Assembly: GCA_964247055.1 (NCBI GenBank)
Contig: OZ176050.1
Location: 10,726,001-10,790,000, forward strand
DNA length: 64,000 bases
Direction of reading: 5' to 3'
Origin: Paragordius varius
Lineage: Eukaryota; Nematomorpha
The position numbers were made by a program, and so were the translations under genes. A model generated the notes under the pieces. It was not told the origin of the DNA. It made no database searches and saw only the letters and a list, made by a program, of their open reading frames with translations. This document shows, piece by piece, positions 1 to 12,890 of this stretch (positions are counted from its first letter, which is position 1; each line of letters starts with the position of its first letter).

Positions 1-424
1 TGTGTGTGTAGAAAGAGACAGTATCCCGAAGCTGAGCAAATTCACCATTACTGTTAGCCTTGGGTAGGCAAGTGTTACCGCTTTCACAAGACCTAATATA
101 CAATAAGTCACTGCACTTTGTTAAATGCAAACTGAAAAAAGAGATTCTTAACCAGTGATATTTAAACCGCGGTTCTAAAATACTTTTTTATGGCCCTGGA
201 TTGTTTATTAGATTTTTAGTAACTTATTTTGAGTGTAATTCAAATGTGTCAATCAGTTTTTATCGGTATTATATGGGGACGGCGCTTGAGACAAGATACA
301 TATTTTTTTGCGGCTCTTTATCATTATTTGGTGAATATCACTGCTTTTAAACTGTATTTTTTCATTTTTACCTCTTTTTGTCGAAATGAACCTTTGTGAC
401 TTTTCTTAATCATTTAATCTTGTA
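1..424. other. AT-rich stretch without a recognisable gene
   Basis: I see no long open frame, splice-bounded exon or RNA gene here. The sequence opens with a short TG run and is otherwise plain AT-rich DNA up to the first MITE. Confidence 0.5.
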
Positions 425-678
425 TACCATTTACATTTCAAATTCACCCTTAATTCCGATTCACCCTCGAACAATTCAAATTCACCCTAGAATGTGTTTT
501 TAAGATTAATTATTGCCTCTATTTTTATATATTTTTAAAAAATAAAATTTTGTTTTGAATTAAAATTATACTAAAAAAATAATAAATTATTCCATAAAGA
601 TATTTTATATTAATAATGAGTTACATTAGTTCGAAAACACATGATTTATTTTTAGGGTGAATTTGAATTGCAAAGGTA
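425..678. mobile_element. MITE family 1, copy 1 (TA-flanked)
   Basis: The left end begins TACCATTTACA followed by repeated units resembling TTCAAATTCACCC. The right end is the inverted counterpart, and TA lies on each side. The interior is AT-rich and non-coding. Six copies of this family occur in the window. The TA flanks suggest mobilisation by a Tc1/mariner-type transposase, which is an inference; no autonomous partner of the family is visible here. Confidence 0.75.
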
Positions 679-2375
679 TATAATGAAGTTTTAGCGGATT
701 TTCTTACCCCACAAAACAAGTTTGTATTTTTGCACCAACCAATAAATAGCAGTTGACAATATTCTAAAATTGAATTATGACTTTTTTTATGAAATTTTTG
801 TTTGCGCAGTCTCCGCCTAAAAAAAGGTTTGTTTGACTACAGTTTGAAATGAACCCAAAACAAACCATGTTTAATGTTCCCTTGATTTCCCAATTTCATT
901 TCCAAAAATTTTGGCTTGACCGTTTGTTGTGGATTGTAGTAATTAAAAAAGCTTTTGTATATTTGTCCTTAATTACTTGATACCACAAAAAGGTAACACA
1001 TCAATCATAAAAAATTAATTACAAACGTGATATGTAAAAGTTTTTTTATATGTAAAACTTTATTTTTTATTTTTGGTTATTATAATACTGAAATTTTTTG
1101 AATCATTTTAATTTTAAAACAAGCAATGATAAATAATGACGCGTTATTTTCCTTGATACACCATTTATAATTTTGATAAAAATACAAATGATATATACTA
1201 AAATTAATTAATTTTTATAATGGTTTCCTGTATAAAATAAATAATATGTGACAAGAGTTACCTAAAAATGAACAAAAAACGTTACGTCAATAATAATGAT
1301 AATTAATAAACAAAATTTTATAAAAACGAAACAATTTGTTTTATTTTTCATTTCAAATCCCCTAAATTTTAGGTAATTTTGTATGAAAAAAAATTTGTCA
1401 ACACATCAATCACAGTTTGGTCTGGTCTAATATGGCGTGGTGATGAGACCTACAATAACCATTTAGTTACTAATAATAACATAACAAGGTTTTTAAATTA
1501 ATTAATTAATCAAAAAAGTTGATATTTTCTGTTGTTCATGTATAACAATATATATATTATTGCATTTTGAAATACTGATAGAAAGTAACAGTTTATATTA
1601 CCAACAATTTTCACACCATAGGTGTCAAATATACGACATAATACACAAAAATAAATTGTTATCATCAGGTGTGTTTGACAAATGGGATTAAGCCTAAGAT
1701 GGATGTACACAGGGTAAAATCTTTCCATTCAATTTTGATAATTAAAATTTCAGTTGCAAAAAAATGTAAAAAAACCTACCTCTCTTATTTCCCTTTTGAA
1801 TATCAGGAAAAAAAAGTTTTACCTGATAACCCCTTTGATTCATATCTGCCTGGTCTAAGAACAGATTTTTCTTGATTTGAAATCGGAATAAGTAATGCGG
1901 CGAATATGCATATCAAACACAAAGCCATCTTCTTATCTGTAAGTTGTCCCATTATAACTGGTGGTCTTTATAAAAAATAAATTAACTACTGGTGGTTAAA
2001 GAGTTTGTGTTACTAAATATAAATCGAAAAACTTTTAAAAATGACAGCAAAAGAAAAAAATGATCAAATTCGAAATTTTTTAAAGGTTTTCAGAAAAAAT
2101 ACAGATCCATAGCCTTTATAGAAAGATGTATTGAGAGAGGGTTAAATACAATTTTTTTAAAAACTAAATGATATTTTAACCAAGAGGCGTTAATGAAGAA
2201 TACAGCCCCCCTTAATTGATGGATGAAATGGCTAAGGTGTTAAAAGATTTATATTTCCGCGACTGTTATAAAAAATATTAATCAAGATATCTTACTTAAT
2301 AAGACATCATCATGTTATATGTTTTAAAATTTTATTAATATTAAAATAATGGATATATATAGTCTTTCCAATAAG

Positions 2376-2417
<42 letters not shown>

Positions 2418-5400
2418 TTTATTTTAGCATATTTATGAGAGAATATATGTATATTTTATCACATATTAATATCTTGTATGTCTTTTAGAAGTTTTTTTAT
2501 TTTTAGAGGCAATATGATAATGTATAGTAGATAATAAACTATCACCTGTAAAATGGGTATTAAATTCGATATTATTAGTTTTTAATAACTATCTAAATAT
2601 TTGTTTATTTTAAAAATTATTGATATAAACTATACCAAATAATATTCCTAGCATATATGTAACAAAAAATTTAGAATTTTTTTTTAAAAAAAAACATAAA
2701 AAATTTCCATGTTTAAAACAATCATTAAACTGTACTTTATAAAAAAAACTATACACTTTCTTAATGTTACTTTTTTTAGAGCTAGACGAGTTTCAAAGAC
2801 AGAAAGTTACAGGAAATCTTTAAAAATTAATTAGGTAGGATATATTAGAGTTAATTTTATAATTTTATTTTTTTGATACAAAGGATAAATAAAACGTTTA
2901 AATACTTTAATTTTAAAAGTCATGAAGACTAATAAAATATATTTACCTGTAATATTTTTTCATTTTTATGATTTATTGCTTTTTTACACGCATGAAAAAA
3001 ATCTTAATTAATCATTATATTATATGTGTCACTTTTAAGATTTTATAAAATTTAGTGATGACAAGAGTAGTATAATTCAAGTTTAAAAGAAAGCATCAAA
3101 AAGTTATTATATATTTTTATTATTAACCATTTCCTATAGCTTTTGTAATTTGTAAATGTATAAATTTTTATAAAATATTTTACCACAGCATTTTAAGAAC
3201 AAATGCTTTGTATTATATTAGGAGTTGGAATTAGAATTAAACCAATTTTATATATTTATAGATTATAAAATAAATTTTACGCCAATAAAGCTATCTCGTT
3301 AATACACCAAACAATATAAAATCTCAAAAAATAAAGTGCTAAACATATATCCTATACGTCAATTCAATTTATATGCAAAAGATTCTTTAACAATCTCTCA
3401 TTCATTCATTTCAAAATTTGGATGTTAAACCCAAGTTACATTAAAAATTTTTTTTCCTGCCTGCACAATGAAGATTTTAATGATTTATTTTTATGAACAC
3501 CGGATGTTTTTAAGATAGTTAGTAATTCATAAATATAATTAAAATTTTAATTGCAATTACGTTTGTATAGTGTTGCAATTAAGATGAAATTTAATCAAAT
3601 GCATCAGTTTATCAAACCATAATTTTTTTAGCTTAACAAGTTTGGAAGTGCAAATAATCATTTATTGTTATTACTATTTATTGTTTCAAAATAGCCAATA
3701 AAATACAACATTTAAGTTAAAACCAAATCCTCTGTGATTCAGCCTAATTTACAGTAGCGAGAACTATTATTGGCGATTTCGGTTTTTTAATTGGCTTAAA
3801 AGGGATTTTATATACATGTGTGTTGGTAAAATGTATTACATCTTTCATTCATTTAAACATAAATTTCATTGCGAACAGGCGTCAACTGTATCTTTTGCTA
3901 TATAACTAATCATACATACCTAGAGACGTGTAAATTTAATTGCCTTTCAGCCATTTAAAAAGCAAAATGGCCGATAATTGTATTCGTGACTGTTAGATAC
4001 TATACATGATTGTCAATATCATAATATATTTAAGTATTAAGACTATGTTATATGGCGCATATACGGGAATCAAAAAATGAGTGTGTTTGGTTTGATTAAC
4101 CCCTCGAAACTATAGTATTGGGGCAGGAAGTGCTACATAATATAACTAATAAAAACATTCATTTGAAATAGTTAGATATCCTACATCAGTTAATGTCTTA
4201 AATTAACACTCTCATATTTTGGACATAAGCGACATAATGTTTTACAGGCAGTATCGGCCCTACAACCTCACAAAAAGCTACAACTAAGCAGTGCCATAAT
4301 ACCTATAATGATAAATATTTTTAAAAAATCTAGTTTGTAGAGAAAGGTAATTTGCTTCTAAACAATTTTTTTAAAGAAAATGATTAATATTTTTTATTTG
4401 TGAATAACGGTCAAAACTGTGGTCGATGTTTTTTTACATTATTTGACATTAAATATAATCAACCGATAATTTTGGCATTTTTTCCTCCCTTATTATAACC
4501 ATATTTTTTGTATTAAGGCCAACTTATTTCTTAAGAGAATCGATCTAACTGGAGCTATGAGCCATTGTAAAATACACTAATTGCATATTCATTTGGTGAA
4601 ATTCATGCAATCAATATAAGAAATCATCGTTTCTAAAAAGTTTTGAACAAAAATACAATTTATTTATAAATTACATATAAGGGGTATTGATAGCACACAA
4701 CATCTATAAAATACACATAAAACAAATAGTAATTAATAAATGTTTTGAAAAGAAAATATAAAGGTATTTTTTTATAATATTTGTAGATTTCTCTAAGATC
4801 TTTCCTTTGTTTTATTTTCTACGCTTTCGATCAGAACCCACGGGCAAAATCATGAAAGCTCGTTGATGCCGATTAAACCATCGAGATTGTATTAACCGAT
4901 CCAATGGCCTATTCATGGGGTCATAACCTAAAAAAATAGATAAACATCTAATTATGGATATTTTAATAAAAATTTAAGTTAAAATATAGCGAGGTGATAA
5001 AATGATTGATAATTTTTTTATATGTAACTTTTTACACTTTTATGATAAAAGCAAGCAAAAAAACAAGGCTTTTAGCGCCCTAAAAATTATGCATTAAGCT
5101 TTTTCTAAATTAAATGTTTTGTTGAAATGCAGAGTATCCAGAATATATTAAATCCAGATTAGATGTTTTTATTTTAATCTATAGAGATAATTTAAATAAA
5201 TTAGCCCTGGGAAATATGAATAAAAAAGTGATTTATATTAATTATACTAAATGAGGATAAATCTTTTATTTCCAATTTATATTTATCAATAAAATGTTAT
5301 TTAAAAAAATGGAAAAGTGGTTATTTTTTTACTTTCGACTCCGTTTTTCGAATTACTCCACAGTCCAAAAGAACATAGAATTATTCCAATCAAGAAAAAT

Positions 5401-6073
5401 CCCACAAATTTTAACACGCTATTAAACATTTTCCTTAAGCTGATGAGTAATTAAAATAAAATAAAATTGAAGTTTAAATTAAAAGTATTTATCTAATACA
5501 AATTAAAATAATTTGCCAAATATGTCGAAAATACAGGATTCTTGTAGTAAAAAATGATTATGTAGATTTTTGTGGGAAAGTTGTAAGATAGGATAAAATA
5601 AGTTACAAAAAATTTATCATCTGAAATATTGTATTTTATACAGTGTATGTGTCACACAAATGCCAAGGTGTTAATGCATCCTGTTAAGGGGATTCGGAAT
5701 ATACATTTGTATATTTTATGTTTTTTATGCTTTTCTCTATAGAAAGCTATCTGGGGTTCTAACTATAAGTAACTATTTCTTAGAATTAATTTAAACTCTA
5801 ATTATGATTTTTATCTAATTTGTCATATTTGGTCAATTTTATCATTCATTATATATTAATTTTAAATTTGATTTAAAATGAAATTAAAATATTAAATAAA
5901 AAAGAGGAGAGACCAAAATTAGCATCACCCAAGTTTTGCGCTTCTATATCTTAATACTATAAAAATGTAGTAAGTATAAATATGATCTAAGACGCCATGT
6001 TAAATATTATTTTCAGAAAAAATTGGTAATATTTTTACAAATATAATAATATATGGCCAAATTCTTTTAAATA
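679..6073. other. Long AT-rich non-coding stretch
   Basis: Apart from an AT microsatellite near 2.4 kb I find nothing that can be supported as a gene. Open frames are short, of low complexity, and lack matching splice sites or recognisable domains. The stretch is probably intergenic DNA or old, unrecognisable repeats. Confidence 0.5.
2379..2412. repeat. (AT)n microsatellite
   Basis: An uninterrupted run of alternating A and T about 34 bases long. It is likely polymorphic in length. Confidence 0.9.
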
Positions 6074-6197
6074 TACCATTTACAGTTCAAATTCACCCTC
6101 CAACAATTCAAATTTACCCTATAATAAATTATGTGTGTTTTAAGATAAAAATTATCACAAAATTCATTTTTAGGATGAATTTGAATCGTAAATGGTA
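6074..6197. mobile_element. MITE family 1, copy 2 (short)
   Basis: The same TACCATTTACA terminus and TTCAAATTCACCC-like units as copy 1 are present at both ends in inverted orientation, flanked by TA. At 124 bases it is about half the length of other copies, so it has lost much of its interior. Confidence 0.75.
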
Positions 6198-6246
6198 TAC
6201 TTAACGGTTATAAAAATCAGTTCATATGTTCCAAATTCATCTTTGA

Positions 6247-6505
6247 ATCAGGACTGTCCCACAAAATGGGTTCGCGGGTCGCATTTGTAAAATATATAAG
6301 GATTAACAAATATTTTATTTTAAACATAAGATTGTAAAACTACTATTTATTTATACATTTTTTGCTAGACGACTGAAATTTGGGAATATTTGTTGATTTG
6401 TTCTTGAAAATCATTTTAATTCAATATGCCAAAAATTTGTGTCTAAAATTACTCGCGGGCCGTAAAAATATTTGGAGGGGCTCGTGTTGGATATTACTGC
6501 TTTAA
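6247..6505. mobile_element. Degenerate hAT-like MITE (tentative)
   Basis: Two short GC-rich patches (GGGTTCGCGGGTCGCA on the left, CTCGCGGGCCGTA on the right) sit inside AT-rich DNA. The layout resembles the clearer hAT-type MITE at 57.1 kb, with a leftover TGTCCCA near the left end and GTTGGATA near the right. No clean terminal repeat or target duplication remains, so this is a weak call. Confidence 0.3.
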
Positions 6506-7573
6506 ACAATGATTATACATATTGTTAATGTTTTGATAATGAGGTTGTGAGTTATAAATTTACTACAATTATCAAGACCCATATTTTTAATACCGATATT
6601 TCGTTCAAGGTTTTAACCATGGATTGTAATAAGGCTAAATATAAGTATATATTTGACCAAATTTGGGTATAAAACAAAATAACTTGTGGCATATATTTTA
6701 TTACATAACTTTCTAGAATGAGTAAATATAGTATTGGCCCTTATAAATCATTCATAATATTCGGGTGTTGGTTAATTGAAAACCTTTGCTCATTAAGACA
6801 AAACTGTGAGTATTTTTTATAATATTATAATGGGTTTTTGAATGGGAAAGATTGGAAACGTTCGAAAAATCTAAAAGTCAAATCCTGCTTATTATTATTA
6901 AATAAAGTATATTCTGTATATAAACCAAAAATACCAGGGTAAAAAAAATCTTTCATAATTGAAAAATTATTAGGAAAAAAATTTTTTGACTAAAAATTTA
7001 ATCCATTATGCATGATGAAAGAAAAATCTTATTTGAAATTAATATTTAAAATAATTAAATTTTGTGTATCATTTTCATGCATCAATACCTTAAGAAAAGA
7101 ATTTAAATCAAATTAGAAAAATATAATTTACAATGTTCTATGGTTTTGATATATACCTAGATTTTTAGTGTAAAAAATAAAATCATTAAATAAATTACAT
7201 ATTATGTTCGATTTTGGCATATTATATGAACACACGACAATAAAGGATGAAATACATTAAATTAAAAAAAAATGAAAATTTCTGTTTACTAAATAAATTC
7301 AGATTATTTTTGACAATATATTTGAGCTAGGAACCGGGCTAAAAACCGGAACCAATAACCGCTTGCTAAAACTCCAAAAAAGTTACAATATGAATTTTGA
7401 AATTGGAGCTATGGTGGCTAAAAAAAGGTAAAAATGAAATATTGCTTTCAAACATTATTTGTTCAAGAACTCGTTCTGTTCGTATTTTTTTATATCACAT
7501 GACAAAATTTTGTTTGTTGGTGTATAAATATATGTGAAGCCGAAAATCCAGTATGCATTTTAATGGTTGCTTA

Positions 7574-7703
7574 TTTTACACTATAATAGGGCAATTTGCC
7601 ACACAATAGTGCATGGAAAAAACAACAGATAGTTGAAACAATTATTTCCTTTCTTTTTTCCATATACTCCTGTACTGCGAATTGCCCAACTATAGTGTGA
7701 AAA
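7574..7703. mobile_element. Small palindromic MITE
   Basis: A left arm reading TTTTACACTATAATAGGGCA is mirrored by a right arm containing TGCCCAACTATAGTGTGAAA, with about 80 bases between. The arms are imperfect, with a base or two inserted. It carries no coding capacity. Confidence 0.6.
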
Positions 7704-7726
7704 CTATACTGTAATCGTAAATGTTA

Positions 7727-8035
7727 TACCATTTACAATTCAATTTCACCCTTAAACAATTCAAATTCACCCTTGAAAAATTCAAATTACCCTCAAATAA
7801 AATATATGTTTTTTAAGATTAAAAAACACCTATATTTTATATATTTTTAAAAAATAAAAATTTTGTTTTAAATTAAAATAATACTGAAAAATAATAAACT
7901 ATACCATAAACATATATTTCATATTAATAATGAGTTATATTAGTTTTAAAACACGTAATTTATTTTTAGGGTGAATTTGAATTGTTTAAGGGTGAATTCG
8001 AATTGTTCAAGGGTGAATTTGAACTGTAAATGGTA
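7727..8035. mobile_element. MITE family 1, copy 3
   Basis: A full-length copy. The right arm holds three successive units close to GGGTGAATTTGAATTGT and the left arm holds the inverse series. TA flanks both ends. It lies only about 25 bases from the palindromic MITE to its left. Confidence 0.8.
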
Positions 8036-10098
8036 TATCATCAATGTTTGATTCTGATATAAAAGAGAGCATAAAGGTATTGTTTAACGGGATTGGGAAC
8101 GCTTTTAAACCAATAGCAAATAGATATGTTTGCCACATGATATAAATATATATGTTTTTTAAAAAAGATGTAAAAAAATTAAAATTTATATGTTATTAAA
8201 TTTTTGACTATTGTTAAAAATAAATTAATAAAACTATAAATAGGGATCTTTAATTATGTTATGTTATTTCAGCACATATATTTTTTAAAAAATAATTGTT
8301 TAAAAATGTGAATTGCATTCGTAAGCGGTAGTTATTATATTAATGTCATCGCTTTCGAGTTTCCAACTAGGAATTGTCTCGTGTTTTAAATATGGTTATT
8401 AAATGATGTTTTACTATAAAAATACAATAATATATACATATATATTAGATATTTGTGGCAAAAAATAATATATCCTCCAATTTGAATTATTATATTGTGT
8501 TTTACGAAAATACCTTAATTGTTCAGGTTTTAAAAAAATCAATCAGAAAATTCAGTTATAATAATGGTCAGCAAAATCGACTTAAAATATATATATTCTT
8601 ATTGAAATATGCAAGATTTTACATGGCTTTTATGAATTTATATTATTTTCACTAATGAAGTAATTTCTCGACGTTGAAAAAAAATGGAGAAATTAGGGCA
8701 CAAATAATATTTTTAAGAGCTAATAAATTAAAATATATGTTAATAATATCATATAATATTTAAAAAAACAAAACAATATTAATTTTAATTTTATTTTTAA
8801 ATGTGCGCTCCGTAAATATCTAATTTTTGGGCTCGTCTAAAATAGATTTTAAAATACGCGGAAAAAGCAGTGATTGTGATATTTTATAATACCTAAAAGT
8901 ATTTATAACCCATTTTAGAAAGGAAAATTGGGACCGAAGCTCACATCACAAAATTAAAATATTTTAAAAATTGCTTTTTTAGGTAATTTATGAGATATTT
9001 AAAAAATATTTTTTGAGTAAAGCACTAAATTTCACCAAATTACATATAATATGCTCTTGCCATTTTTTAATATGGAGCCTTACCACAAAGTGTAAATGCA
9101 CCAAAAGCAACATGAAAATTTAGCTACATTTTTCCATCAAAATATATATACTTCATCATGTTATTGTTATGTCCCCCATTTTTTGGACGAAGTTTATATA
9201 TATATATCCGCAGGATATTTTTGCGTGCAGTGTAGATATTGGATTAAATTAAATATGCATTCTATAGCTTTTTAGGCACATTTTTTTATCTAAAACTAAA
9301 CTTTATGCCGCATTTTTTTGGATATATTTGTCGATAATATATAAAGCAATTTAGTGGGCGAAGTGTAAATAATGTTAGTGATTGAAAAATAATCGAACAT
9401 GTATTTAGATAAAAAGTCTTATTTTGCAAATTAATGCCAATATGTAACCACTAATATTTAAACAAACACATATCAATTTTTGCCAAAATGTAATTTAAAA
9501 GATTTCTAAAGTTATTACATTTTGTAGCTGTCTCCCGGTAAAAAAGAAAAAATGGCTGCGAAACTCAAATGAGTACCATGTAATTTGCAAAATAATTTTA
9601 TAAATCAAGCGCCTAAAAGGCTAAAGAAGGCATATTTTATTTTAACCCATTGATGAAGTTTTCCTAGGCTAAAATACCACAATGTGTCGAAACGCCAAAA
9701 AATTGGTATGGACCTATGATTAAATATAAAATTTAATTAACGTTATATATAATGTTTTGATGTTTAGTTTTATATTTGATCTATCAGAATCATGTATATT
9801 TTAATATTTAAATTTGAAATGGTTCTATAAAAAGATTAAATCACTAATTATTGAATTTTAAATTTTGTTGAGATTAAAAAAATGCTTTATTTAAGATTTA
9901 CAAACCTATGACAAAGCTTTTTTTTAGGTTTAATAACCAATTTTTCTAATATTATATTATAACTATGATAGATAAACTACCCAGATTATTTTTTTTTAGA
10001 TAATCAGGTTTTTACATACATCAACCTGTTTAAAATATAAAACAAAATTTTAATCTGCATATTTGCGGATTATAAATAGGTAATTATATAGACGAAAA
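8036..10098. other. AT-rich non-coding stretch
   Basis: No gene or clear repeat seen. The open frame near 8.5 kb is short, low-complexity and lacks domain or splice support. Confidence 0.45.
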
Positions 10099-10652
10099 TT
10101 AACACTTCGATTCAAATTGGGGTATCTAAATACCCCATACTAAATTTAAATTAAAATTTTTAAAAAACTACTGAAGGAAACGGTCCCAATTTAAATTTAT
10201 GCTCCTATCCTGATAAATATTATATAAATATGCCAAAATATCTTAATAAAATTTTGTTTTGCCATTTTTATTTTACAAAAATTTTGCAAAATATCGTCTT
10301 CATTTAATTTTTATGGTAAAACTAAAGCTTATTTTTTATATAAATTTCATCTAACATTGATAAAAATAGAAAAAGGGTTTATTTTGTATTATTTTTTAAT
10401 TTTGCAATTTGACACTTGTCACTTTGACTAAATTTTTACCTTTCAGTTTTAGCTCAAAATAAGTAATCAAGTATTTTTAAATAAAATTTTTATATATTTC
10501 GGTTTATTAAAGTTATATAAGTGCAAAATTTTGCCATGGTTTCGATTGCTTCCATACTTTTTAAAGTATTTGATTTTAAACAGGCCAGGGGTATCCAATT
10601 ACCCCAATTCGAATCGAAGGACTAAAATGAGTGTGTTGTATCCAAGTGTTAA
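10099..10652. repeat. TTAA-flanked repeat, left unit of an inverted pair
   Basis: The unit is bounded by TTAA. It begins TTAACACTTCGATTCAAATT and ends in the inverse of TTAACACTTGGATACAACAC. Its whole length matches the unit at 10689-11282 in opposite orientation, so the two could fold into a stem of about 550 base pairs with a loop of about 36. TTAA flanks are the signature of piggyBac-type insertion, so a non-autonomous piggyBac relative is possible but unproven. The outer end also carries a small palindrome, GGGGTATCTAAATACCCC. Confidence 0.7.
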
Positions 10653-10688
10653 AATTATTTACATATGTAAGTAAGGACGAAAAACGCT

Positions 10689-11282
10689 TTAACACTTGGA
10701 TACAACACACTCATTTTAGTCCTTCGATTCAAATTGGGGTAGTTGGATACCCCAGGCCTGTTTAAAATTAAATTCTTCAAAAAATATAGAAGGAATTGAT
10801 ACCATGGCAAAATTTTGCACTTATCTAACATTAATAAACCGAAATATAAAAAAAATTTTATTCAAAAATACTTGATATTACTTATTTTAAGCTAAAACCG
10901 AAAGATAAAAATTTCGGCAACGGGACATATGTCAAATTGTAAAATTGAAAAATTATACAAACTAAACCGCTTTTTCGATTTCTTTCAATGTTAGATGTAA
11001 TTTATATTAAAAATTAGCTTTAGTTTTACGCTTAAAATTAAATAATGACCATATTTTCCAAAAATTTTGTAAAATAAAAATGCCGTCGAAATAGTTTGAG
11101 ATGGAGCTTTTTTTTTCAAAACAATATTTTAGCAAGATATTTTGGCGCATATTTATATAATATTTATCAGGATAGAAGCATAAATTTAAATTGGGACCGT
11201 TTCCTTCAGTAGTTTTTTTTAAAATATTAATTTTAATTTAGTCTGGGGTATTTAGATACCCCAATTTGAATCGAAGTGTTAA
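10689..11282. repeat. TTAA-flanked repeat, right unit of an inverted pair
   Basis: This is the reverse-oriented partner of the unit at 10099-10652, also bounded by TTAA and carrying the same inner and outer terminal sequences. The two differ by scattered substitutions and small indels, so the palindrome is old or has drifted. It has no credible coding region. Confidence 0.7.
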
Positions 11283-12569
11283 ATTTATAATATTTATGTA
11301 GAAAAGTAGAAGGAAAGTAATAAAAATTTGATGTCTCATATATATAATTAAAACATTTGATATTTGTTTTAAAAAATAACCCACATGCGTAAAATATTTT
11401 ATCAAGATCCACTTTTCGTAGTTTTCGATCCAGGGATAGCATCTACTCTCCATAAAGCAATTGGTTTTTTTATAAATGAATTATAGATAATTTTGGTGTA
11501 TTCAATTTCAATTTATTGGTATGCCTCTGCTGTAAAATTTCTCTTTAGAAAAAACGTTTGATTTTAATGCAAGAAGAGGTCTTTTATCTTCATATTTTTC
11601 AAAATTTTACCATCATGCAGGGAAGTGAAGTTTTAAGTTACAAAAACTTAATGGTGCTCATGATGAAACTTGATAGTCTTTTCGCCTATCGATTTTCTGT
11701 CTACCTTTATTTTAAAGTCAGACCGGAACAATTTGTAATAAAGTCTGGCATAAAGTATGGAACAGATTATGGTAAAATTTTTTATGTATAAATTTTGCTT
11801 TTTGCGAAAATTGGGTATTCTTCCATAAAACTTTAAACTGAAATTACACCTCTAAGATAATCAATTTCAAATAAAATTAACATAAATTATTGGAAAAAAT
11901 ATTTTACATATATATTAACCAAAAATACCTATTAGACAGGTAATCTAATGCAACACGGTAATTTTTTTAAAAGTGACTTAGCTAATAGTATAAATTGGGG
12001 GTGTTGGCCTGTATGAATAGTTAAATCATTATTTGCATAATTATTTTTATTTCATATAGTTTATATGCAAATACACAAGGCAAATCGTTTTATATCGTTC
12101 AAATATATACTTAACTTGGCGCTTTATTTTAGTAATTGATTGTATATTATTTTTTTGGATTAAATTATTACTTTTAAATATAACGCTCGCGATTGGAATG
12201 TTTTGTTTTTATAGTTTGGAAATTTAGAGCCGGCTAGGTATCCCCCATTTTTAATATGAATAGTGACCTTTGGAACGTTTTTTGTAAATATATAGCTTGG
12301 TTTGGGGTCCGGTTAGGTATATACCTCTACTCAACGAAAATGGCTACAAACTTATATTATTGATACAAAACCAATTTAAAGGGAAAAAGATTACAATTCA
12401 TAGATCTAATTAATGTACACAACCAATATCCAATATTGGCCGATTACAAAATATATTTTATTTTAAAAATTGTCGGTTTTGATTTTTTCCAGAGGTCTAA
12501 GACGGATATTCTTTTTACTATTCATCCTTCTCTTTTTTCAAAGGCAGTAAACCGAATCTCTAGCTATTA

Positions 12570-12890
12570 TGGAGTAATAAACCATTTTTTCTATTTCTAT
12601 CAATGTTAGATGCAATTTAAATAAAAATTTAGCTTTAATATTACCCTTAAATTAAATGAAGACGATATTTTCTAAATATTTTGTAAAATAAAAATGGCGT
12701 CAAAGTAGTCTCACATGGAACTTTTTTTTCAAAACAAAATTTTATTTAGATATTTTGGCATATTAATATAATTTTTATTAGGATAGAAGCATAAATTTTA
12801 ATTGGGACCGTTTCACTCAGTAGTTTTTTAATAATTGTAACTTTTTTAGTCTGGGGTATGCAGACACACCAATTTGAATCGAAGTGTTAA
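12570..12890. repeat. Partial third copy of the TTAA-flanked repeat
   Basis: It matches the outer half of the unit at 10689-11282, from the segment containing CAATGTTAGATG through to the end AATTTGAATCGAAGTGTTAA. The inner half is missing. The third occurrence shows that this is a dispersed family, not just a local palindrome. Confidence 0.65.

Noticed and set aside
11558-11791. Open frame of 77 codons next to the inverted repeats
   Set aside because: Random-looking composition, no recognisable motif, no splice context.
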